Source: Candidatus Melainabacteria bacterium (GTDB taxonomy: Bacteria > Cyanobacteriota > Vampirovibrionia > Obscuribacterales > Obscuribacteraceae). Taken from it: 5,896 bases of DNA. Shown piece by piece: positions 1 to 5,440 of this stretch (positions are counted from its first letter, which is position 1; the number at the start of each line of letters is the position of its first letter). The position numbers and the translations under genes are program-made. The stretch spans positions 1 through 5,896 of the forward strand of contig JACMKL010000302.1 in assembly GCA_014380105.1 (NCBI GenBank), written 5' to 3'. The notes under the pieces were generated by a model, which ran no database searches, had not been told where the DNA came from, and saw only the letters and a program-made list of their open reading frames with translations.

Positions 1-1833
1 AGCAAACCGAATGTACAAATTAGCGTATTCACTACTCGTCCTGATACCGTATTTGGTGTCAGCTATCTCGTCCTCTCTCCGGAGCATCCACTCGTCAAAG
101 AGCTGACTTCGCCTGAGCAGAAGGATGCGGTCGAAAAATATGTCGATGAGGCTTCGCACAAGACTGAGCTTGACCGCATGTCGACAGAGAAAAGTAAAAC
201 GGGGGTTCCGATCGGAGCATCTGTGGTCAATCCATTTAATGGAGACATTGTTCCTGTCTGGGTTGCAGACTATGCGCTGATCAATTACGGAACTGGTGCC
301 GTCATGGGTGTTCCGGCACACGACGAGCGCGACTTTGCCTTCGCTACAAAATTCAATCTCCCGATCACGCAAGTGATTGCCCCGGAAGGCGAAAGTGCTT
401 CGGCTGCGCCGCTCACCGAAGCGTACATAGAGCCTGGTGTGCTCGTAAATTCCGGGCAGTTTAATGGTCAGAAAAATATCGACGCCAAAAAGAAAATTAC
501 TGAATGGGCGAAAGAGCATGTCTGTGGGAAAGCCCGTGTGCAGTTTCGTCTACGCGATTGGCTGATCAGCAGACAACGGTATTGGGGCTGCCCGATACCT
601 CTAATTCACTGCCCGGTTGACGGTGTGGTTGCCGAAAAGGAAGAAAATCTTCCAGTTGTCCTCCCTGTTGAAGGGGTGAAAATCACCGGACAAGGCGGCT
701 CACCGCTCAAGAAAATGGACGATTGGATTAATACCACGTGCCCGAAATGTGGCGGTCCTGCCAAACGCGAAACCGACACTATGGACACTTTCATTTGTTC
801 TAGTTGGTACTACCTGCGGTATGCCGATGCCAACAATCCAAAGGAAGCTTTCTCCCAGGAGAAGGTCAACTACTGGCTGCCTGTCGACCAGTATGTTGGT
901 GGTGTTGAGCACGCAATTCTCCACCTTCTCTATTCGCGTTTCTTCACTAAAGCGCTTCGCGATATCGGTTATCTGAAATGCGATGAGCCCTTCACCAATT
1001 TGCTTTCTCAGGGCATGGTCACCAAGTTTTCGCCTGATTCCGGTCGCATCGAAAAGATGTCCAAATCGCGCGGCAACGTTGTCGGCACCACTGATTTCTT
1101 CAAAAAGTACGGCGCTGACGCCGCTCGTCTTTTCACTCTGTTTGCCGCTCCGCCGGAGCAAGAGCTGGAGTGGAATGAGGAAGGCGCAGTCGGTCAGTAT
1201 CGTTTTCTCGGTCGTGTCTGGCGTCTTGCCACAGATCTTATTGAAGCAGGCGCTCTCCATGGCGAAAGTGCACCATCGTTTGACGACCTGCCGGACAGCG
1301 GTAAGGCGACTCTCCGGCTTGTACACAAGACAATCAAAGCTGTTTCTGCCGACCTCCAACAAAGCCGCTATATATTCAATACAGCGATCGCGCGCTGCAT
1401 GGAGTTGGTCAACGGACTGTACAAATACATTCAGGAAGTCAAAGCAGTTGAGGCTGCGCAGGCTCTATCGAAAGATGAGAAAGCGCTCCTGGCTTACGCA
1501 ATTAAGACGCTCCTCCTGCTCCTCGCCCCAATGGCGCCGCATATTTCAGAAGAACTCTGGTACATGCTGCCCGAGCGCAAGGGTAAAAAGGGCTCAATTC
1601 ATGTTGAAACCTGGCCGACCTTTGACGACGCACTAACGATTGACGGTGAGATAGAACTTGTCATCCAGGTCAACGGAAAAATCGTCAATAAAATTCCGGT
1701 TCCGCGAGGTCTTGATAAAAAGCGCCTCGAGGAAATCGCACTTGACGACGAAAAACTTAAAGCGCGCCTGAACGGCAGCGGAGTTAAAAAGGTAATCGTG
1801 GTGCCTGATAAGCTGGTTAACGTGGTAATTTGA
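1..1833 (+). CDS. leuS: Leucyl-tRNA synthetase (LeuRS), C-terminal ~610 residues; 5' end outside window
   Basis: A cytoplasmic class I aminoacyl-tRNA synthetase that attaches leucine to tRNA-Leu (ATP-dependent) and edits mischarged tRNA. The reading frame is open from base 1 and ends at TGA 1831-1833. Residue numbers here count from base 1. The CP1 editing domain is present: TTRPDT at residues 11-16 (the last Thr matches the editing threonine, E. coli T252) and the GTGAVMGVPAHDERD block ending at D111 (matches E. coli D345). Then come RQRYWG and IPLIHC, a zinc-knuckle-like pair (C204-PVDG and C247-PKC250), ETDTMDTF, VDQYVGGVEHAILHLLYSRFF, and KMSKS at 352-356. An anticodon-binding helical domain follows, and a C-terminal domain with IQVNGK at about 551-610. 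The HIGH motif and about 235 N-terminal residues lie upstream, judged by the spacing in E. coli LeuRS. There is no large leucine-specific insertion just before KMSKS. Both editing residues and KMSKS are intact, so the enzyme looks functional. Confidence 0.98.
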   Translation, partial: SKPNVQISVFTTRPDTVFGVSYLVLSPEHPLVKELTSPEQKDAVEKYVDEASHKTELDRMSTEKSKTGVPIGASVVNPFNGDIVPVWVADYALINYGTGAVMGVPAHDERDFAFATKFNLPITQVIAPEGESASAAPLTEAYIEPGVLVNSGQFNGQKNIDAKKKITEWAKEHVCGKARVQFRLRDWLISRQRYWGCPIPLIHCPVDGVVAEKEENLPVVLPVEGVKITGQGGSPLKKMDDWINTTCPKCGGPAKRETDTMDTFICSSWYYLRYADANNPKEAFSQEKVNYWLPVDQYVGGVEHAILHLLYSRFFTKALRDIGYLKCDEPFTNLLSQGMVTKFSPDSGRIEKMSKSRGNVVGTTDFFKKYGADAARLFTLFAAPPEQELEWNEEGAVGQYRFLGRVWRLATDLIEAGALHGESAPSFDDLPDSGKATLRLVHKTIKAVSADLQQSRYIFNTAIARCMELVNGLYKYIQEVKAVEAAQALSKDEKALLAYAIKTLLLLLAPMAPHISEELWYMLPERKGKKGSIHVETWPTFDDALTIDGEIELVIQVNGKIVNKIPVPRGLDKKRLEEIALDDEKLKARLNGSGVKKVIVVPDKLVNVVI

Positions 1834-1973
1834 GCCGCCAAGCGGGCATAGCTTTATGAGACCGACGAAAACCTCTGACCTCCTATAACGAGGTAAGATT
1901 GGTACGCACGGGAGCGAGGTATTTTATACCTGGAGATTCCCCTCCGTTCAGATATTTTTTTTAGGATGCGAAG
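1834..1973 (+). promoter_or_regulatory. leuS-rhomboid intergenic leader with alternative short stems and a T8 run
   Basis: This 140-nt gap holds several short self-complementary motifs. ACCTC (1878-1882) pairs with GAGGT (1890-1894) across 7 nt. AGGTAT (1917-1922) pairs with ATACCT (1926-1931) across TTT. GGAG (1932-1935) pairs with CTCC (1942-1945) across 6 nt. A second ACCTC (1871-1875) and a second GAGGT (1916-1920) allow a nested alternative fold that would break the AGGTAT stem. Eight T follow at 1955-1962, directly before the downstream ribosome binding site. The last stem is 9 nt from the T run, too far for a textbook intrinsic terminator. A weak terminator, an attenuator or chance pairing are all possible. 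I see no convincing -35/-10 pair, although a promoter for the next gene could lie here. Confidence 0.35.
1963..1966 (+). promoter_or_regulatory. Ribosome binding site of the rhomboid-like gene
   Basis: AGGA lies 7 nt before the ATG at 1974. This is good Shine-Dalgarno spacing and fixes the start of the rhomboid-like gene. It directly follows the T8 run, which should leave the site unstructured. Confidence 0.7.
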
Positions 1974-2861
1974 ATGAATCAACAACAGCCAGCGAAAGTC
2001 AAAATCGATTCGACCGGTGCGTTTCCGATCGTGACTGTCATTCTGATGGTTTTGATGCTGTTCGTTTACTACCAGAGTTCGACAATCCCAAATAACCGCT
2101 TTTTTGACTCATTGGGACACGGCGTCCGTGCCGATACCGCAATTTTGGCGCTCCAAGAACAGAAGTGGGACAAAATTATCAACATGTTGTCCGCCAATTT
2201 CGGCAGCATCCACTATGTTCAACTCTTCTTTAATCTCTATTTTTTCTGGGTCTTCGCCAATCATACCGAGCAAAAGATGGGTCCAGCCCGTCTGATGTTC
2301 CTGGCTTTCCTCGGCTGCACGCTTCCCTGGATTGGTGTGGTCTGGAGCTCAATGGGCAGCGACGTTATTTACTTCAGCCCGACATTCCTTCTTTGTTCTA
2401 TCTTGGGCGCTTACTTTGTAATTCCGCCAGAAAGAAACAAAATCAAATCCTGGATGCCGAAAGGACGTGGAGAGATCTTCAATAAAGAAGAGAAAAAGTC
2501 CATGACCGAGGTCTACAACAAAGACCCAATGATTTTCGTCTGGGTTTTCGTAGTTGTCCAAATCGGTTTCCACTTCGCTTGCACCTACTTCTTCCCTGGC
2601 TATGACACTGCAAACATCGTCGGCGTTGTGGTTGCGTTCGCAATCGGTTATGGAATTGCCTACATGCTCCTGGCTGCAGCGACAGGCAACGTTAACGACT
2701 CACCGATGCGCATGAATGTCCTGCGCCACTACAGAAAGCTAATCGCGATCGACGTACCGCCGGAGCAAGCCTTAATGGGGACTGCCAAATCCCTGGGACT
2801 GCCATTTGAGCAAGTTCGTGAAATCGTTCACAAAGACAAAGGCAAAATGCGCATTTCTTAG
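1974..2861 (+). CDS. Rhomboid-family membrane protein, probable inactive (pseudoprotease) form
   Basis: A 295-residue integral membrane protein starting at ATG 1974 behind AGGA. About six hydrophobic segments fit the rhomboid core: TM1 17-34, TM2 79-95, TM3 105-126, TM4 131-151, TM5 185-207 and TM6 211-236. A basic, charged loop (152-184) lies between TM4 and TM5, and a charged tail follows from 240. Family signatures are seen in TM2 (F-N87-L-Y-F-F-W-V-F, then E99-Q-K-M-G103) and in TM4 (I-L-G145-A-Y-F, then P-P). Active rhomboids are serine proteases with GxSG in TM4, His in TM6 and an HxxxN in TM2. Here, by my alignment, GxSG reads S135-P-T-F138 (Thr for the nucleophile), the TM6 His falls at N214 (A-N-I-V-G), and the TM2 His four before N87 is Q83. 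A role in membrane-protein binding or quality control, as in eukaryotic iRhoms and derlins, is inference. Residues about 255-285 look like a small helical UBA- or HTH-like segment. Fold assignment is fairly confident; the inactivity depends on a hand alignment. Confidence 0.75.
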   Translation: MNQQQPAKVKIDSTGAFPIVTVILMVLMLFVYYQSSTIPNNRFFDSLGHGVRADTAILALQEQKWDKIINMLSANFGSIHYVQLFFNLYFFWVFANHTEQKMGPARLMFLAFLGCTLPWIGVVWSSMGSDVIYFSPTFLLCSILGAYFVIPPERNKIKSWMPKGRGEIFNKEEKKSMTEVYNKDPMIFVWVFVVVQIGFHFACTYFFPGYDTANIVGVVVAFAIGYGIAYMLLAAATGNVNDSPMRMNVLRHYRKLIAIDVPPEQALMGTAKSLGLPFEQVREIVHKDKGKMRIS

Positions 2862-2969
2862 GGCGCAGCCCGGTTATTAACTGATACTAAAGATCGCTCG
2901 GTTGCCAAACCTGGTTCGTATAGGATGGTCTGATATCCCTTACGTAACCTTCGGGGCATTGAGGCAAAA
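2862..2969 (+). other. Intergenic gap without recognised gene
   Basis: These 108 nt separate the rhomboid-like gene from the small membrane protein gene. The only structure seen is GGGC-GCA-GCCC at 2861-2871, a 4-bp stem that starts on the last base of the upstream stop codon. No T run follows it, so it is not a convincing terminator. No well-spaced -35/-10 pair was found. Confidence 0.4.
2961..2964 (+). promoter_or_regulatory. Ribosome binding site supporting a TTG start
   Basis: GAGG lies 5 nt before TTG 2970-2972. The frame is closed upstream by TGA at 2931-2933, and no ATG or GTG lies between, so this site decides in favour of the TTG start for the small membrane protein. Confidence 0.6.
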
Positions 2970-3314
2970 TTGAGTGACATCGGGTTGATTGTAGCTGTTG
3001 GAGGTTTCCTCCTGCACGCCTTTGTCAGGCACGGTGGTGGCTGGTTTGAGACGCTCAGCTGCGAGTCCAGATATTCTAACTCGGTGAGTAATTTCGAGTT
3101 TAGAGCTTTCGGCTACCTGCTTATGTTTGCCGCCTTTTTCGGCATTATTTTTGTCTGTGGTAATTTAGCGCCGTCTAGCCAGATGCCCACTTACGCAGAA
3201 AGCACTGCTCTGCCTGCTCATAAGAGCGTGAAAGCTTCTGCCCATGCGTCAGTAAAGAAACATCCCGCACACACACAGACCGTGGCGCATCACGCGCAGA
3301 GCGGCAAGCATTAG
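2970..3314 (+). CDS. Small membrane protein with two hydrophobic helices and a His/Lys-rich C-terminal tail; function unknown
   Basis: I do not recognise this 114-residue protein. The TTG start at 2970 is chosen because GAGG (2961-2964) lies 5 nt upstream and the frame closes at 2931. TAG ends it at 3312-3314. Two hydrophobic segments are visible: residues 3-19 (I-G-L-I-V-A-V-G-G-F-L-L-H-A-F-V) and 46-64 (F-G-Y-L-L-M-F-A-A-F-F-G-I-I-F-V-C-G). A polar 26-residue stretch (20-45) links them. The tail (68-114) is low-complexity, rich in Ala, Ser, His and Lys, with seven His between 84 and 114 (84, 92, 98, 101, 107, 108, 114). Such a tail might bind metal or acidic polymers, or simply be a disordered basic extension; this is inference. 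The hydrophobic pattern and the ribosome binding site support a real gene. No family can be named, and the neighbours do not settle its role. Confidence 0.6.
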   Translation: MSDIGLIVAVGGFLLHAFVRHGGGWFETLSCESRYSNSVSNFEFRAFGYLLMFAAFFGIIFVCGNLAPSSQMPTYAESTALPAHKSVKASAHASVKKHPAHTQTVAHHAQSGKH

Positions 3315-3366
3315 TCTTTCAGGCAACCACTCGGGCTCGTCTTCGGCGAAAAGCTGCTTTGTATGA

Positions 3367-3428
3367 GCGTCCGATCACTAAATAGATGCCCTGTAGCTGT
3401 AAGATATTCTCGGTCTTGGCGTCCGATC
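3367..3428 (+). repeat. 10-nt direct repeat upstream of the sugar dehydratase gene
   Basis: GCGTCCGATC occurs twice on the plus strand, at 3367-3376 and 3419-3428, with starts 52 nt apart (about five helical turns). Both copies lie in the noncoding gap before the dehydratase. They could be paired regulator sites, but no regulator is known from the window and the match may be chance. Confidence 0.4.
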
Positions 3429-3429
3429 C

Positions 3430-3467
3430 GACCACAGCGGCGCTATTTTCAACGATTTCAGGTGGTC
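3430..3467 (+). promoter_or_regulatory. Inverted repeat (6-bp stem) before the dehydratase start
   Basis: GACCAC (3430-3435) is the exact reverse complement of GTGGTC (3462-3467), with 26 nt between. It lies shortly after the second copy of the direct repeat and 26 nt before the proposed TTG start. No T run follows, so it is not a terminator; an operator or leader stem is possible but weak. Confidence 0.25.
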
Positions 3468-3493
3468 CTGTTTCGACTTAAAATTCACTCGCT

Positions 3494-5440
3494 TTGGAAA
3501 CACCGAATAATCAACCGGATCCACAGAATGAGGCACAGCGCTCAAACGCGCTAGCGGCTGCCTCTCCGGCTGTCTCGGAAATCCTGGAAACAATCAGGTG
3601 GAAGCGTCTGATGCAGGTGTTTTTTGATGGGCTGATTATTTTCACGGCCCTTGCCGGTGCTTTTCTGATTCGCTTTGATGGTCATCTCAACACGCGATTC
3701 TTCAGCCAGCTCTTTATCTTCGCGCCAATTTTCATATTTTGTAGACTGATTGCCAACTGGGGCTTCGGCGTATACCGCCGCTTATGGCGCTATACCGGAC
3801 TTACCGAAGTGATGGAACTGGGATGTTCTGTTTTGACCGTCACCACTCTTCTCACTACCCTGCGCGGCATGGGTCTCCTAAACGTTGCCGGTAGCCAACT
3901 GTCTTACGGCATCATCATGATTGATTGCGGGCTCTGCTTCTTACTTCTGTGCGCCAGCCGCGTGCTCAGACGATTACAGACAGAGCACAGCCAGCGCCGT
4001 CACTGGCGTCAGCCGGTCAGAAAACGTGCACTCGTTGTTGGTGCCGGTGACGCTGGACAAATGGTTTTAAAAGAACTGGCACAGCGCGCAGACCTCGGCG
4101 TGGACGTTGTCGGCATGGTCGATGACGACCCGATGAAATTGAAAAGAAGAATCGGCAGCATCACCGTATTTGGTGCCACAACTGAGTTAAAACGTCTCTG
4201 CGAAGTTCATTTTGTCGATCAGGTCATCATCGCAATGCCCTCGGCACCACCGCAAGAAATTCGCCGCATCGTAGATATCTGTCGCGATGCCGAAGTTGAG
4301 CCACGCATCTTGCCAGGCTTGTTTGAGTTGATTGACGGGCGCGTATCTGTCAGTCAATTGCGCGAAGTCTCGCTCGAAGATTTGCTCGGACGTGATCCAA
4401 TCACTTTAGACTCGGCGGCGATTTCATCCTACATAGAAGGTCGCACCGTTCTTGTGACCGGCGCTGGTGGCTCGATTGGAAGCGAACTCTGTCGCCAGAT
4501 ATTGAAGTTTCAACCAAAGAGAATTTTGATATTAGGTCGTGGCGAAAATTCCATTTTCACAATTCAGCAGGAGTTGAAGAAACGTCCTGAGCCGGTCGAA
4601 ATTATTCCGGTCATTGCCGATGTGCGCGATGAAACACGCATGAAGTCGATATTTGAACGCTACCGTCCGCAGGTTGTCTTCCATGCAGCGGCCCACAAGC
4701 ATGTGCCATTGATGGAAGAAAATGTGCCGGAAGCGATCACTAATAACGTGCGCGGCACTCAGATATTGGCAGATTTTTCGGACCGTTTTAAGGTCGAAAC
4801 ATTCGTGTTGGTAAGCTCGGATAAGGCTGTCAATCCTAGCTCTGTGATGGGTGCCACCAAGCGGATGGCTGAGATGATTGTCCAAAGTTTGGACAGACGA
4901 TCTGGCACTCGTTATTCTTCAGTGCGTTTTGGTAATGTATTGGCCAGCCGCGGATCTGTGATTCCTCTCTGGAAACAACAAATAGCTCAGGGTGGCCCTG
5001 TCACTGTCACGCACGCTGACGCGACTCGCTACTTCATGCTCATCCCCGAGTCTGTTCAATTGATCTTGCAGGCTGGCGCATTAGCTGCTGGCGGTGAAAT
5101 TTTCGTCCTCGATATGGGCAAGCCTGTTCGCATCATGGATCTTGCATATGACCTGATTAGATTTTCGGGGCTTAGACCAAATCAAGATATTAAAGTAGAA
5201 GTCGTTGGATTGAGACCTGGCGAGAAATTGCACGAAGAACTCCTCACTGCAGAAGAAGGTCTGACCAAAACAACTTACGAGAAAATCTTTGTTGGGCAGC
5301 CACAAGATATCGACCATGAATGGCTCTACAAGCAAATCGACGGACTTGTTGTTGCGGCAAAAGCAGATGACGAAGAAATTGTACGCTCCAGTCTCGACAA
5401 GATTGTTGGTGGCGCACTTACGCATGGAAAATCGGCGTGA
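3494..5440 (+). CDS. Membrane-anchored UDP-sugar 4,6-dehydratase / polysaccharide biosynthesis protein (WbpM/CapD/PglF family)
   Basis: A 648-residue inner-membrane enzyme, typical in length for the long, membrane-anchored branch. It probably converts UDP-GlcNAc (or a related NDP-sugar) to the 4-keto-6-deoxy sugar, an early step toward modified sugars of surface polysaccharide or protein glycans. Four N-terminal membrane segments lie at about 40-60, 70-92, 107-125 and 135-157. A first Rossmann domain follows (V-V-G-A-G-D-A-G, 181-188), then the catalytic SDR domain with its own NAD(P) motif T-G-A-G-G-S-I-G-S (322-330). Other family signatures are HAAAHKHVPLME (397-408), SSDKAVNPSSVMGATK (441-456), SVRFGNVLASRGSVIPLW (476-493) and RPGEKLHEELL (574-584). 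M452 stands where classical SDRs have Tyr, the 'SMK' arrangement of WbpM/PglF, not the Tyr of PseB/FlaA1. TTG 3494 is the first start after the TAA at 3479-3481, but it has no clear ribosome binding site; ATG 3611 (residue 40) is the alternative. The stop overlaps the next gene. Confidence 0.92.
   Translation: METPNNQPDPQNEAQRSNALAAASPAVSEILETIRWKRLMQVFFDGLIIFTALAGAFLIRFDGHLNTRFFSQLFIFAPIFIFCRLIANWGFGVYRRLWRYTGLTEVMELGCSVLTVTTLLTTLRGMGLLNVAGSQLSYGIIMIDCGLCFLLLCASRVLRRLQTEHSQRRHWRQPVRKRALVVGAGDAGQMVLKELAQRADLGVDVVGMVDDDPMKLKRRIGSITVFGATTELKRLCEVHFVDQVIIAMPSAPPQEIRRIVDICRDAEVEPRILPGLFELIDGRVSVSQLREVSLEDLLGRDPITLDSAAISSYIEGRTVLVTGAGGSIGSELCRQILKFQPKRILILGRGENSIFTIQQELKKRPEPVEIIPVIADVRDETRMKSIFERYRPQVVFHAAAHKHVPLMEENVPEAITNNVRGTQILADFSDRFKVETFVLVSSDKAVNPSSVMGATKRMAEMIVQSLDRRSGTRYSSVRFGNVLASRGSVIPLWKQQIAQGGPVTVTHADATRYFMLIPESVQLILQAGALAAGGEIFVLDMGKPVRIMDLAYDLIRFSGLRPNQDIKVEVVGLRPGEKLHEELLTAEEGLTKTTYEKIFVGQPQDIDHEWLYKQIDGLVVAAKADDEEIVRSSLDKIVGGALTHGKSA
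3596..3601 (+). promoter_or_regulatory. Possible internal ribosome binding site for an alternative start at ATG 3611
   Basis: AGGTGG followed by A lies about 9 nt before ATG 3611, inside the proposed dehydratase frame. It is a better Shine-Dalgarno match than anything before TTG 3494. If used, the protein would begin at residue 40, right at TM1, and lose the basic R-W-K-R that usually precedes TM1 in this family. It may equally be ordinary coding sequence. Confidence 0.3.

Noticed and set aside
700..1362. Minus-strand open frame of 220 codons inside leuS
   Set aside because: It lies wholly antisense to strongly conserved LeuRS sequence, and its translation has no recognisable domain.
983..1636. 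Plus-strand 217-codon frame overlapping leuS
   Set aside because: It is a frame shadow of leuS; its Ser/Arg-rich translation shows no motif.
1899..1925. Promoter TTGGTA (1899-1904) with TATTTT (1920-1925)
   Set aside because: The spacing is 15 nt and both boxes are imperfect, and the -10 lies in a stem-forming stretch. It is too weak to list.
1932..1962. Intrinsic terminator of leuS (GGAG/CTCC stem plus T8)
   Set aside because: The stem has only 4 bp and is 9 nt away from the T run, so it does not meet the usual form. It is kept only as part of the leader description.
2861..2871. GGGC-GCA-GCCC hairpin as a terminator after the rhomboid-like gene
   Set aside because: It has only four base pairs, overlaps the stop codon and is not followed by a T run.
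3341..3360. Short AAAG-CTG-CTTT palindrome near 3350-3360 as a terminator
   Set aside because: It has a four-pair A/T-rich stem with no T tract beyond the stem itself.
3363..3554. Plus-strand 63-codon frame in the gap before the dehydratase
   Set aside because: It has no ribosome binding site, an Arg-rich composition typical of chance frames, and overlaps the dehydratase start in another frame.
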